A stretch of DNA of 64,000 nucleotides from Siphonodentalium dalli (GCA_032622095.1 CP136069.1:162555043-162619042), one strand, 5' to 3'; numbered from the stretch's first letter, positions 1 through 10,279 are shown. The notes: a model not told the origin generated them from the letters alone. A program made the numbers and translations.

Positions 1-1040
1 ACTTTTTGACAAAATATATATCCACCCATTACTGCATGTGACAGAACAAAATATGATTCCGCGCATCATAGCCTTTTCTTGGAACGAATTCCATTAGCAT
101 CATGGTCAGGCTATAAATTGCAATTGAATTAGGTATAGGGATCATTCATTGGTAACAGTTTAGCAGTTTAAGTGGCTGTTGTGTCATTGGCGTTCATGGC
201 ATGCCCCTGTTTTTCTATTCGTTGAAGTGCACTGTTAAAATATGAGCTCACTTTCGGACAGGATCTCCAACATCTACAACATAAATACATTTATGCGATA
301 ATGCATCCGACCCACAACCTGTGGGTACATGACAGCTGATACAAATTAAAAAGGAGTTAACTTCACGGTGGTCCTCAAACCCTACGAACAAAATTATAAA
401 CATCAGATATGTGACATGTCCACAAATTCCAAACAATTAACTGCGGTGGTGCACTCAGACCCTCTTAAACAACGTTAAACATCGGAGGTGTCACCAACTC
501 CTGGAACTCTAACATATTCAAAATTGGGGTCGCACTTAGACCCTATAAACAAATATAAACATCTTATATACTGTAGTTATCCTCACACCATAAATGCAAT
601 TTAATCGTTTAGCTGGTTCAGAAGCGACAAATGGTGTTGGTCTTATTACTGCGAGAGTTTTACATTATTAAACAACCATCGTGGCCAAATGATCTGGTAC
701 TGGAATAAAGAATGGCAGCGTTATAAACATTTTAGGTCGAGATTTACAAATTTCCAATAATAAGTTAGACGTCCATTTTGACACATAGTCATTGAATGCA
801 TCATCATTACTGTAGGGTATAGTGAAGCCTATGTAGATTGTAGAATCACTAATTACGGAGTTGAGTGGGTTAATTAGTGATGTACTGTATAACTGGCATC
901 CATCACTAATTATCCCATTAAACTCTACATACATGATTTGTATAGAGCAATGTATATCGGGCAGCATTCTGATGATGCCATTAATTAATCACAATGGACG
1001 GCTGAAATATATGAGAAAGTCTAGTGTCCGGATTTAAAAT
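1..1040. other. No recognised feature
   Basis: AT-rich sequence with only short frames (62 and 99 codons on the minus strand) that show no recognisable motif. I see no RNA gene, tandem repeat or inverted repeat here. Confidence 0.4.
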
Positions 1041-1042
1041 GT

Positions 1043-1355
1043 TCAACTCTGGCATATAACATCGGTAGGTAAGTCTGGTTGCGAAACAAAAGTGTCAACT
1101 GCACCGTTGGTCGCGCAAACATTAGAAATAGAAACTTTGGGATCAACGTTGGTTGACATCATGGGCGGTTTCTCGGTCAAACTCTGGCATATAACTTCGG
1201 TAGGTAAGTCTGGTTGCGAAACAGAGATGTTAACTGCACCGTTGGTCGCGCTAACATTAGAAATAGAAACTTCGGGATCAACGTTTGTTGACATCATGAG
1301 TGGTTTCTCGATCAAACTCTGGCATATAACTTCGGTAGGTAAGTCTGGTTGCTGA
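1043..1355 (-). repeat. 135-bp tandem repeat with an open 45-residue frame
   Basis: The word aagtctggtt recurs at 1071, 1206 and 1341, an exact 135-bp period. 135 is divisible by three, and the minus strand stays open through both full units, giving a 45-residue repeat that starts QPDLPTEVICQS and contains MMSTNVDP and SISNV. The two full copies differ at roughly ten positions. The frame continues upstream to about 1441. A possible splice acceptor (tattcag, minus strand) lies just before the first repeat. The frame ends at 1043, right after the repeat homology breaks. It may be a repeat-containing exon or a non-coding minisatellite that happens to be open. I do not recognise a domain. Confidence 0.5.
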
Positions 1356-1603
1356 ATAGCAGAACAGGTACTCAGTTCCACTTTGTCCGATGTTACGTAA
1401 TATCGTATAATACAGTTACGCGTTGATCGATGTGACCACAAAATTACTCACAATTGTCACATCGACCAAAGTTGCACAGAAAAGTACCACCATAACAGCA
1501 TATCAAACATATTGGAACTGATTTATGTATCACAAATAACTGATGACAAAAAATAACTAAGCAAATAAACTATAAGACAAAGTGGAACTGAATCCATCCT
1601 ACT

Positions 1604-1800
1604 TTAGAGCACAACGAACAAGGGAGAATCGCTGATATATCCACAACGAAGCAAGATACGACCTCGGGCATAAGCGCATCGGGTTGAGCTTGACAATTTA
1701 CCCCGGGTGAGTATGGTTCGGACGTTTCGTACCACTAGGCCACTTAGAACACTTTCGAACTCAGGTAACGATTTGTAGCCATAATTTTTCTTTAAAGATG
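1604..1800 (-). mobile_element. Possible tRNA-derived SINE (decayed)
   Basis: On the minus strand near 1745-1730 the sequence GTGGCCTAGTGG matches a Pol III A box well. About 50 bases on, GTCAAGCTCAACCC is a degenerate B-box-like stretch. The order and spacing resemble a tRNA head, but the acceptor stem is not recognisable. I infer a decayed tRNA-type SINE; family unknown. The 69-codon frame across it looks incidental. Confidence 0.3.
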
Positions 1801-1837
1801 GAATTGGAAACAAATTTACATGGCATTGGACAAATCT

Positions 1838-1948
1838 GTGATATATATATAGGGGCTGAGACTCACCTACCCGTCTGATATATATATGGGCTGAGACTCA
1901 CCCGCCCGCCTGATATATATAGGGGCTGAGTCTCACCTACCCGCCTGG
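1838..1948. repeat. 35-bp minisatellite, three copies
   Basis: The word gggctgag starts at 1853, 1888 and 1923, giving a 35-bp period. Each unit is a tatata run, gggctgag, a/t ctcacc, then a c/g-rich tail. Confidence 0.8.
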
Positions 1949-2180
1949 AAACAGTACTGTTGGAAACCTTTGAGGAACCAGTTGGAAAACATGAACCCGT
2001 GTAAGAGCAGCATGAGCAGGGCGGAGAGAGAAACTGGTCTGTTTAAACAAAAATCTAAATTCTTCTTTTGGCGGCGTGGAGGAGGGGTGGACTTGCAGTT
2101 TTCCATCTGCTTTCAATCGTTCACACTGAAGTGAGACAATCGCTCTTTACATTAACATACGATGTCTGTCTATATATAAT

Positions 2181-2792
2181 ACTAGAAGGTGACCCGACTT
2201 CGTCCGGGCTTTGACCTTGAATTTGCCATTTTGAAGGTCAAGGTCAATTGGGGTCACGATTTGACCAGTCCAAAAACACTGCCCGGACAAAAGTACCCGA
2301 CAAACGTGCCCGTCGAAATCCATCCGGTTTTACCCGATTTGACCTTGAATTGATCATTTTGAAGGTCAAGGTCTGGTCGGGGTCACGATTGGACCCGTCC
2401 AAAACAATCAGTGGACAAAAGAAACCCCACGTATCAAATTTCGTCGAAATCCCATCAAAATTGGCGATTTGACCTTGAAGTTACCCGATTTCAAGGTCAA
2501 GGTCACGTCGCACGGGCAAATGAATATGCTTAAGAGACTCGCCATAAGAAAGTACCCCCACATACCAAGTTTCATCGAAATCCCGTGATATTCGGGCGTT
2601 TGACCTTGAAATGACCCGATTTTAAGGTCAAGGTCACGTCGCACGGACAAATTAATATGCCTATGTTCGTCCCCGACCGAAAATACCCCCACATACCAAG
2701 TTTCATCGAAATCGGCTGGGCCATTTTCGAGTCCATCGATTACACACACACACAGACAGATACACACACAGATCTTTCAAAATATATAATAG
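2181..2792 (+). mobile_element. Interspersed element R1, copy 1 (TCAAGGTCA-rich)
   Basis: It begins at actagaaggtgacccgac and ends in a cacacaca/gacagata tail plus atctttcaaaatatataata. The body repeats a module of about 125 bp with aaggtcaaggtca, 'gaccttga' and a conserved 'tttcatcgaaatc' segment. Two more copies follow head to tail, and a diverged copy lies at 16480. The structure (short conserved head, fixed tail, simple-sequence terminus) suggests a non-autonomous element. Class is uncertain. The reading frames within are translations of the repeat. Confidence 0.7.
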
Positions 2793-3081
2793 ACTAGAAG
2801 GTGACCCGACTTCGTCCGGGCTATTCAAAAACCAAATTTCAAGTCGATTGCTCCACCCGTTTGCGAGATCTGGTCTGCGCATGCGCGAAGCTGGCGTCGC
2901 ACGGGCTCGGCGACCCGAGAAAATTCGTATCTGAAAATCAATAGGCCTATGTTACTCCTGACCCGAAAATACCCCCACGTACCAAGTTTCATCGAAATCG
3001 GCTGGCCATTTTCGAGTCCATCGATTACACACACACAGACAGATACACACACACACACAGATCTTTCAAAATATATAATAG
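2793..3081 (+). mobile_element. Interspersed element R1, copy 2 (short)
   Basis: The same head (actagaaggtgacccgac) and the same tail (ccattttcgagtccatcg, then CA/GACA simple repeats and atctttcaaaatatataata) as copy 1. The central module is shorter and contains ctgcgcatgcgcgaagctgg. It abuts both neighbours without a gap. Confidence 0.7.
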
Positions 3082-3597
3082 ACTAGCCGATGAGCCCGAC
3101 GTTGTCCGGGCTATTCAAAAACAAAATTTCAAGTCGATAGCTCTACCCGTTTCCGAGATCTGGTCTGCGCATGCGCGAAGCTGGCGTCGCACGGGCTCGG
3201 CGACCTGATAAAATTCGTATCCGGGGCAAGATACATTCACATAGCAAATTTCAAGTCGATAGCTCCACCCGTTTCCGAGATCTCGTCTGCGCATGCGCGA
3301 AGCTGGTGTCGCACGGGCTCGGCGACCCGATAAAATTCGTATCCGGGGCAAGATACATTCACATAGCAAATTTCAAGTCGATAGCTCCACCCGTTTCCGA
3401 GATCTCGTCTGCGCATGCGCGAAGCGGGCGCCGCACGGGCTCGCCAATACGACAACGTTCACCGCCTGGTCAAACTACACACACGTACCAAGTTTCGTCC
3501 CGATCGGTCGAGAATCGTAGATTTGTATAAATGACAGACAGACAGACAAACAAACAAACATACATACATACAGACAGAGGTCTTCAAAATATATATG
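3082..3597 (+). mobile_element. Interspersed element R1, copy 3 with internal 122-bp tandem repeat
   Basis: The head is diverged (actagccgatgagcccgac) and the tail is a gacagacagacaaacaaaca-type simple repeat followed by tcttcaaaatatatat. Internally, tctgcgcatgcgcgaag recurs at 3164, 3286 and 3408, a 122-bp period. Frames on both strands of about 70-120 codons are repeat translations. Confidence 0.7.
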
Positions 3598-4319
3598 AGA
3601 TAAGTTATAAATCACATGTGGATAACCATTGTTGGTTAAAAGTCGAGGTAAATGCTACTTATCTGCCAATTTTCCGATGTCCGTGCATGTACACGTTTTA
3701 GAAGCTCTGTATACTGAGATAATTGTATTGCAGACGGTGTGAACATGGTCTCATTTTTGTTTAGGACGACAGCCATATGGGAGACTCGCATTATATAAGA
3801 GAATTCATTGGCATATATAGGAGAATGCATTGGCACAGGGTTTTCGCAAACAATCATGCAGGAAGCTCCAGTCATGGAAGTGTTAAATCGGTGTGTGGGG
3901 CACAGTAAACATCCGCGTTATATGAATAGTGCACGAACATTAATTCAATGGGAACTGGAGAACCGAACAAATGCCGAACAAAGCTGACAGCATTGTGAAA
4001 TAACCAGTAATATATCGGCATAGAAATGCAGTGTTTATTCAAATTTAATATTAAATATGGGGCCGGGGGTAACTAGCCTATCGGATGGACGAGCGTATGT
4101 ACCAGGAAGTTCTGACATTTGAACCGGTGAGTGGCGACTTATTAATCACTATCGGCGCCTGTCAACATTCATATTGGTTAAATAACCAGAAGGAACATCA
4201 GGTAAGTGCGAATATTGCGACACCAAATACTGGAATTTCCGCTCGAATACAAGTTTGAAGAGGCTCAAATTAAACATATATGATTTTGTAATGCACATTC
4301 TGTGGATAAAATGCGTTCA
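3598..4319. other. No recognised gene; fragment of a palindromic MITE near 3785-3840
   Basis: Around 3785-3840 the sequence carries tatataagagaa and 'gagaatgcattggcacaggg'-type text, matching one arm of the palindromic family seen complete at 18934, 19641, 19934 and 47307. The rest shows nothing I can assign. Confidence 0.5.
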
Positions 4320-4480
4320 ATATATTATTCCGTTATTTCAAGATAATATCTCATTTCAAGATAAGGATCTCGTTATTTCACGATAATATCTCGTTATTTC
4401 AAGATATTAAGTTATTTCAATAGAATATCTCGTTATACGAAATAGGTATGTCGTTATAACGACATGTTATCTTTTCAATT
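4320..4480. repeat. Short TCGTTATTTC / AAGATAATATC repeat tract
   Basis: Repeated tcgttatttcaagataata units in near-palindromic arrangement (cgttatttc, gataatatctc, gtcgttataacgac). It can fold on itself. Nothing suggests coding. Confidence 0.7.
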
Positions 4481-4673
4481 GTTAGGAAAATAAATGCTAG
4501 CGATCAGACTGTGACAAGCTATTCATGGTGATATACATTAGCAGGACAACATGCTTCATCAGAAGGTCATAAGAAAACAGTTTTAACATACCTACCACCC
4601 ATCAGTTCTAAGCTCACCTATTTCAGAACAATCGAGCAATATATGGTATATCTTCAGAAACTCGCCGTAGACG

Positions 4674-4955
4674 TTAAAGGTACTCAATCCGAAGTAACGC
4701 TTGCAAATTACTATTTTCTTGGCTTCGGGAGTAAAAAATATTTGATTCGAGTCGAGGAACCCACCTATCACAGCTCAGAGTGATCAGATATCGATGTTTG
4801 AAATCTACTATTTTAATTTAAAGTGGCCCAATAGACAGTCAACGAGAAGAATTTCATTGACCAAATTGTGGGTAAAGATGGATAACTCTAAAAATGTTTG
4901 TTGTTGTTGGAATGTGATGATATGGGGACCCTCTGATCGGATTGAACACCTTTAA
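4674..4955. mobile_element. TTAA-flanked MITE, family A (274 bp)
   Basis: TTAA at 4674-4677 and 4952-4955 flank an element that starts aggtactcaatccga and ends tcggattgaacacct, near-perfect inverted ends. Other members lie at 14234-14645 and, as an inverted dimer, at 33341-34272. An exact TTAA duplication is typical of piggyBac-type transposition, though the AGG...CCT ends are not the classic CCC...GGG. Confidence 0.8.
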
Positions 4956-5089
4956 CATGTAATATGTTAATGTGACCCTTGATGTCGGTGCAGCAATTAA
5001 TGCATACAAGTTGGTTTGGAATTTCCCCACAACGCTTCAATAATATTGTTATCCATTTGGGAGATTTCCAATTTATTGCGGATAATTTT

Positions 5090-5753
5090 GTTTAATGGGG
5101 GTATTGTGAAAGATTCTGGTTTTGAGGACATTGTGTTTCAAGCAGGTGTTTGCTCTTCAGGTAGCTTGCATTGTGTTTTGTCTGGAAAACATTATAACTG
5201 GTGTTGGAGAGTTCATAGTGCATTGTCGGAAGCACTAGAAAGGCTATAGTTTGAAAGATTCTTGTTGGAGCATGACACCCATATACCAGAAGTCTTAGTT
5301 CAGTCAGCCAGGGATTCGGATTTCATATATGACCCGATATCAGTTCAATATGTTGATATCATTGGCAAATACAATTGTTCAAACAAGACATTCGGCACCG
5401 GAAGTTCGGTGAAACTGCACAGTTCTGGCTCACTTTATATTTAGACATGATTGAGGTTCAACACTTGGCACACCGCTTAGTACAAGAAAATATATTTGAT
5501 TTGCGCCTATTTTGCTGGGAATATTTTGTTCCATTATATTTTGCAATACAGAAGACAAATTATGCAAGATAGAATGGGTCGTATTATGTTGAAGTACTGA
5601 AGTACATTGAAAGCTTGTATCCTGGTTTGATGAAACGTTTGCGTGAAAAGGGGATGTCGCTACTAGGTCAAGATAAAGTTCCTTTTAAATGTAGCGATAG
5701 ACCAGAGAGGCGAGCAAACTTTGAACAGGGACGCCAAAAACAGCCGGTGGAAT
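5090..5753 (+). pseudogene. Decayed multi-copy invertebrate protein, N-terminal part
   Basis: Conceptual pieces read NGGIVKDSGFEDIVFQAG, then a stretch with CSSGSL, LSGKHYNWCW and EALERL, a stop at about 5250, FERFLLEHDTHIP, then in another frame from about 5375 FGETAQFW, HLAHRLVQEN, LFCWE, TNYAR, a second stop, and GSYYVEVLKYIESLYPGL. After a further frameshift near 5710 comes LNRDAK. I recognise this order of motifs (KTAQFW, FDLRLFCWE, NYARYGSYYVE, LYPGL, NRDAKTAGGI) from a large family of uncharacterised, probably transposon-linked proteins in cnidarians, molluscs and other invertebrates; this is recall, not a search. At least two stops and two frameshifts show it is dead. It is cut at the AGGI codons by the hAT-like element that follows and resumes at 7122. 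Confidence 0.75.
5746..5753 (+). repeat. Left 8-bp target-site duplication GGTGGAAT
   Basis: ggtggaat immediately precedes the caaggggg end of the inserted element and recurs at 7122-7129, immediately after its ccccccct end. Confidence 0.75.
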
Positions 5754-7121
5754 CAAGGGGGGGGGCGTAAACAAGTTGCGAGACGTGGGGGTGTTTTTTT
5801 TACATTGCCATTTTTTTACACCCACCCACCCTTTCTTGCATTTTGTTTTCATAAAATTTTAGACACCCACCCCCCAAAACCCCAAAACTTTATATTGGTC
5901 CCCTCTGTAACGACCAACCGCTCTATATTGGTCCCTTCTTTGAAAGACCAAATTAAATGTTACTTCCTCAGCTGACTTCCTGTTACAAACATGTGCAAAA
6001 TTGAACTCTAAGCAATCGAACAAAGGTAGAATATGATGTGATTATATTGGTAAATTTATAACCCAGCCTATTCATGTGTGTGAGTAGATGAAAAGTATGT
6101 TGAATCCCCTGGAATGACAAAAAAAATAACTAGGGCCAGTGTTAGGGCCTATAATAGAATAAACAATTACACAAAATTAAATTTAACTTTTTTTCAGACA
6201 TCAACCAGCATCAACTAGTAGGCCTAGAGCCTATAGTAACACCAAAAAGGAAAATGTGCATATGTACCAGTGTACGAATTAGCTTTTATGTATGCCTGCA
6301 TGACCACCGACCCGACCTCGCATTACGACTTAGGATTGGCTAGGCCTAAAATAATGTTTAACCCTTTGAGTTTGAACGCGGATGGTCAATTTAGTGCGAA
6401 ATCCATATACACGGATGTGCACTTTAGTGACGTGACCGTGGAGACGAGGTCACAGTAAGCGTAACGTCATTGTGTTGGTGTAGGGAAGATAACTCCAATT
6501 TGGTCTTCTGTTTACAGTATACCGGCTGTACTCTTGATTTACTATTATATGTCTACCTGTGTCTACTATATATTATTAACTATACATTATTCTGATACAT
6601 TATTTCATACATTACACTCATGCATCAGCTAACTGTATGAGTAAAGAGACTGTCATGAAGTATAAGAATTATTGTAATATTCTGTCATGAGTTGTTAGCT
6701 GATATTGTCAGGCTGCATTAAGTTCACCCTACCCTAGAGCTATCTGAAGTATTTTTTTATATAACTACACCGTGAACTAGACAATTTTCACTATAAAAAC
6801 TGCCAAGCAAGCTGAAACAGACACAATAAAAAAAATTTGCGCGCAAAAAATATCAATGAAAATTTTGGGACCCACCCCCACAATATTCACTATTTTTCCA
6901 TTTTATATCAACTTATGGGGGTAATTATATCAATATTGAATGTATTAGTGCTTCTCATATTGCAACAAGCCACAACATATAAACAAATATGTTTAAAACA
7001 GTTGAAAATATGTCAATGAAAAAAAAATGCAAAAAAAGTGGTCAAAAACTGTTTCCGGCCTCGGGTATCCACCCACCCCCCTACCTCACGTCTCGTAAAA
7101 AAACTTCGGCCCCCCCCCCCT
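5754..7121. mobile_element. hAT-like non-autonomous DNA transposon (1.37 kb)
   Basis: The left end starts caaggggggggg and carries gcgagacgtgggggtg. The right end, read as reverse complement, starts aggggggggggg and carries acgagacgtgaggtag. The ends are thus imperfect TIRs with a C/G tract, and GGTGGAAT flanks both sides. An 8-bp duplication and CA(A)GGGG ends fit the hAT superfamily. No transposase motif is visible inside; frames of 60-84 codons look incidental. The terminal bases are slightly asymmetric, probably through loss of one or two bases at the right end. Confidence 0.75.
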
Positions 7122-7948
7122 GGTGGAATTACAAAATACAATTCTGTCTTATTCACAGGCACTTATTCTACACCCAAAAGAGTCACTACCTTGTACAACT
7201 AGTGTTTCAACATTTATTGTCAACATGATGGCATGTATTCACATGCTCGTTGAATTGCCCGATATGAAGAACTTGCATGGAGGTTCTTGCAGTCACTGCC
7301 TTCGGGTTACATAAGGGTATACATTGTTGTCGATACATACCAAGAGCAATCGATCAAATCAGCCGAAATGAGTAAAAGGGATCATTCTGCTAAAGTTATG
7401 ACCCAATCACCAGAGTCAAAGATTCCAAGAAACTTTAATGATTTTCTGAATCAGATATACTGGTAATAATGTTCGGTGTGCTGGGAAGGGTGGATCAGGT
7501 TTACCTTGATTATGGGAGCGAAATACATCGCAAGGGTATTAAGCTGGGTGATATAGATTTGAGCAAAGATAAAATGAAAGATTTGATAGGATTCCTTGCA
7601 TTTACCGGAAATGACTACATCTCATCGTTGTTTCGTAAAGGTAAAAGTGTATGCTGAAGACATTGGAGAAATATGACAAGTTTATTGGGATATTTATTAC
7701 GTTGGGATCATCGTGGACTCTTGAAAGTAAGGTTGCAGACGAGCTTGAGGAATACGTATGGGTGTCGCCACAAAATGGTAAATGATGGTCGAAAGCAACT
7801 ATTTGAAAGAAAATGTTTGGGCCAAAAACAAAGCTATATTGAAGTTTCATGCATCATTGAAGTTGCACAGTCTCCGTGCAAACATTGTTGCAAGAATTTG
7901 GCAACTAGCAGACACGAGGCAAGTGGAAATACCCCATTTGTACAATAA
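7122..7948 (+). pseudogene. Decayed multi-copy invertebrate protein, C-terminal part
   Basis: After the transposon, coding homology resumes: STFIVNMMACIHMLVELP, then after a one-base frameshift YEELAWRFLQSLPSGY, VDTYQEQSIKSAEMSKR and SKIPRNFNDFL (to about 7450). A stretch is then missing, and the frame from about 7469 gives LYLDYGSE-like VYLDYGSE, HRKGIKLGDIDLS, FLAFTGNDYISSLFRKGKS, WTLESKVADELEEY and, in further frames, KFHASLKLHSLRANIVARIW. The FTGND..S.F.KGK motif belongs to a PIN/FEN-nuclease-like C-terminal region of the same family, from memory. Several frameshifts and at least two internal deletions (after AGGI and after NDFL) mark it as a fossil. It ends near 7948. Confidence 0.75.
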
Positions 7949-8249
7949 TGGTTAATGACAGTGACATTGAATATCAGTACATGTACATATACCCTATATC
8001 ACATACCATTAGTGTTTCTTTTTCTTTTGTTTTGCATTGTCATGCACACCAGTTCAATTAAGAAGATCTATTGCATTTCAGTTGATTATTTTAATTACGT
8101 TTGTTGTTTCTGGCAGAGCAGCGTGCACTTATCTCATTCGTTGTATCATATCAACATAAGTAAAATGTCGAGGAGACAGGAAGTGGATACCTTCACTACG
8201 GTGACATCGTTTACTTATTCCCAGTTCCTTATTCGGAAACATTCAATCT
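7949..8249. other. No recognised feature
   Basis: AT-rich spacer between the fossil coding sequence and the satellite. A 101-codon frame is present but shows no motif and no supporting splice signals. Confidence 0.4.
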
Positions 8250-8630
8250 TGACCAAATAAACGGCGCGGTATGGTGGCCCACCCAAAACTATATTATAAA
8301 AACCGAAAACTGCACCCCTATAGACCGTGCGGTTGCCACAGGAGGTGACCAAAATGGCAACCATAGCCGTTTTGGTATTTATGAACCGATTTTTACAAAA
8401 AAACAATACGGTATGGTGGCCCACCCAAACTATACTATAAAAATCGAAAACCGCACCCGTTAGGCCGTGCGGTTGCCACAGGAGGTGACCAAAATGGCAA
8501 CCATAGCCGTTTTGGTATTTATGAACCGATGTTGATCAAATAAACGACGAGTTAGGGTGGCCCACCCCAAATTATACTACAAAACCGAAAACTGTATCCA
8601 TCTAACCCGTGCGGTTGCCACATGCATTTC
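8250..8630 (+). repeat. 141-bp satellite, three units
   Basis: The word gtggcccaccc (or close variant) occurs at about 8274, 8415 and 8556, an exact 141-bp spacing. Each unit carries 'aaaaccgaaaac', 'gtgcggttgccacaggaggt' and 'ccgttttggtatttatg'. The same satellite forms the arrays at 20730-22011 and 37032-37310. The third unit is cut short near 8630. Confidence 0.85.
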
Positions 8631-8653
8631 TTGTTTAATTTTTTTAATATAAT

Positions 8654-9113
8654 TTAAAGGCCCACTTAATTTTCGAACCCCCAGATTACATTATATAAAA
8701 TATATGCCATATTATATACCATTTGAAAGAGGAAGCTCCAAAACATTGTATATCAACTTATCCGGTGTAATAAACTGTGGACATGTTGTTTTTGTTGAGT
8801 TGCCAGTGCGTTTTGTCACCAAGAATGAAGTAAAAATCAGTATTATTTTCAATGCAGGGGGAATAACTCTATATATTAAAGATAGAGTTCTTCCCTTTCC
8901 ATTGAAAAAGTTTGAATTATGTTGCATTCTGGGTGACAGAGGGGGAAAGTCTTCTATTTATCTGTGGGCATCTTCTGAGACACAGATATATTTCAAATAG
9001 TGGTGAATTATAGCATTTTAATCATATTTTATGGCATAGATTGTTATTAAAACCGTATATCAATTCACTATAAAAAAAATAATTGGCGACTCGAAAATTA
9101 AGTGGGCCTTTAA
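8654..9113. mobile_element. TTAA-flanked element with 24-bp TIRs (452 bp)
   Basis: TTAA at 8654-8657 and 9110-9113 flanks an element beginning aggcccacttaattttcga and ending with its exact inverse. The inverted match, including the TTAA, is 24 bp and perfect. Most of the interior is occupied by a 98-codon frame, described separately. TTAA target duplication points to piggyBac-like mobilisation. Confidence 0.85.
8704..9000 (+). CDS. 98-codon frame inside the TTAA element; function unknown
   Basis: The frame starts at ATG 8704 (MPYYIPFERGSS) and ends in a stop at 8998-9000, filling about two thirds of the 452-bp element. It contains alternating hydrophobic stretches such as VVFVELPVRF and ISIIFNAGGITLYIKD, which look beta-strand rich. 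I do not recognise a family. A 71-codon frame runs antisense, so low stop density could be compositional. It may be a captured exon or chance. Confidence 0.25.
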   Translation: MPYYIPFERGSSKTLYINLSGVINCGHVVFVELPVRFVTKNEVKISIIFNAGGITLYIKDRVLPFPLKKFELCCILGDRGGKSSIYLWASSETQIYFK

Positions 9114-9656
9114 ATATGATAAAATATAGTCATGCGAGATTCCCCATAAAACGTCATATGTTGTGGGTAACAGGGAATTATGCACACCACGAAACAGCAC
9201 ATATCATGCACATCCAAATCTTCATTCTGTAAATTATATGATTATTTTTAGGAGACTATGTTGAATTATGGAGAAAAAAACGCGAGTGAACAGCGTTGTA
9301 TGCATGCAACATGCCAAGCATGTTACATGTAATTTTCATATTCGATATCCATGCTGTGATCGTTCTTCGTGTCAGTGATATACCTGTATCAGAATTATAG
9401 AGACATGGACTGGCTCAGTCTGTAAGTTCATTGAGACAATGTTCGTGAATAAATTCTTGTTTGAAGTCATTTCTTATCGAAATTAAAGGCCAGGTATCGA
9501 TGGAAATGGCACATTGAGATGTCCTACAACCCAGATCAAGCTTGAAAATATGATATATATAAAATAACTGTTGAGCTTCCGAGCATTATATGGACCTTTA
9601 AATTCGGGGCCAAATCAAAGAAAATAAACATAGCCATTTACGATCGGCGGTAATAT
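9114..9656. other. No gene; possible short TTAA-flanked remnant at 9485-9602
   Basis: At 9485 'ttaaaggccaggta' and near 9595 'tatggacctttaaa' could be the two ends of another small TTAA-flanked, AGG...CCT element of about 115 bp, but inverted identity is short. Otherwise nothing assigned. Confidence 0.25.
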
Positions 9657-9659
9657 ATA

Positions 9660-9850
9660 CGTTAAAATTCAAAACCCTCTTGGGACAAGGTACACATCTT
9701 CCGGGTAGCGTATTATGTTATACTTCATTACTTGGTAATTTTAGTCATATTCTTCTTTCTTATTACGCATGATTCGTGGTTAATGCTCTCTGATATTCAG
9801 AACGTATAAAGATATGCACTCAAAATACTCTTGAGACAAGGCACAAACAA
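9660..9850 (+). repeat. Interspersed repeat shared with 19365-19500
   Basis: 'cagaacgtataaagatatg', 'cactcaaaatactc' and 'caaggcacaca' occur in the same order here and at about 19370-19470. The type of element is unknown. Confidence 0.6.
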
Positions 9851-9856
9851 ATCTAT

Positions 9857-10277
9857 GTATGGAATACTATTAGGGCCACTTCCTAATGGCGCTTTCGGCG
9901 CGCACCGAAAGCGACAAAAAGTGCGCCATTAGTAACGCGCCAAAAGCGCCGAAAGCGACAAAATGTGCGCCGTCACGGCGCACTTTTTGTCGCTATCGGC
10001 GCGCGCGCCAAAAGCGACAAAATGTGCGATATTAGCGCATGTTTCGGCGCGCCGAAAGCACCGAAACATATGCTATAGTGGCGCACTTTTTGTCGCTTTC
10101 GGTGCGTGCCGAAAGCGACAAAAAGTGCGCCATTAGTAACGCGCCGAACGCGCCGAACGCGACAAAATGTGCGCCGTTACGGCGCACATTTTGTCGCTTT
10201 CGGCGCGCCGAAACATGCGCTAATATCGAACATTTTCTTAACGGTGCGTTACTAATGGCACTAATAGTATTCCATAC
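9857..10277. mobile_element. GC-rich foldback element (421 bp)
   Basis: gtatggaatactattag at 9857-9873 is exactly inverted at 10261-10277. The interior is made of repeated inverted words such as gcgccgaaagcgacaaaa and ttttgtcgctttcggcgc, with gcgccattagtaacgcgcc. It is far richer in GC than its surroundings and can fold into nested hairpins. The 94-codon frame within is a repeat translation. Confidence 0.8.
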
Positions 10278-10279
10278 TC

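Noticed and set aside
3082-3110. Hammerhead-ribozyme-like start (ccgatgag near a cccg/cggg stem)
   Set aside because: The conserved GAAA and cleavage GUC parts in the right stem arrangement could not be found.
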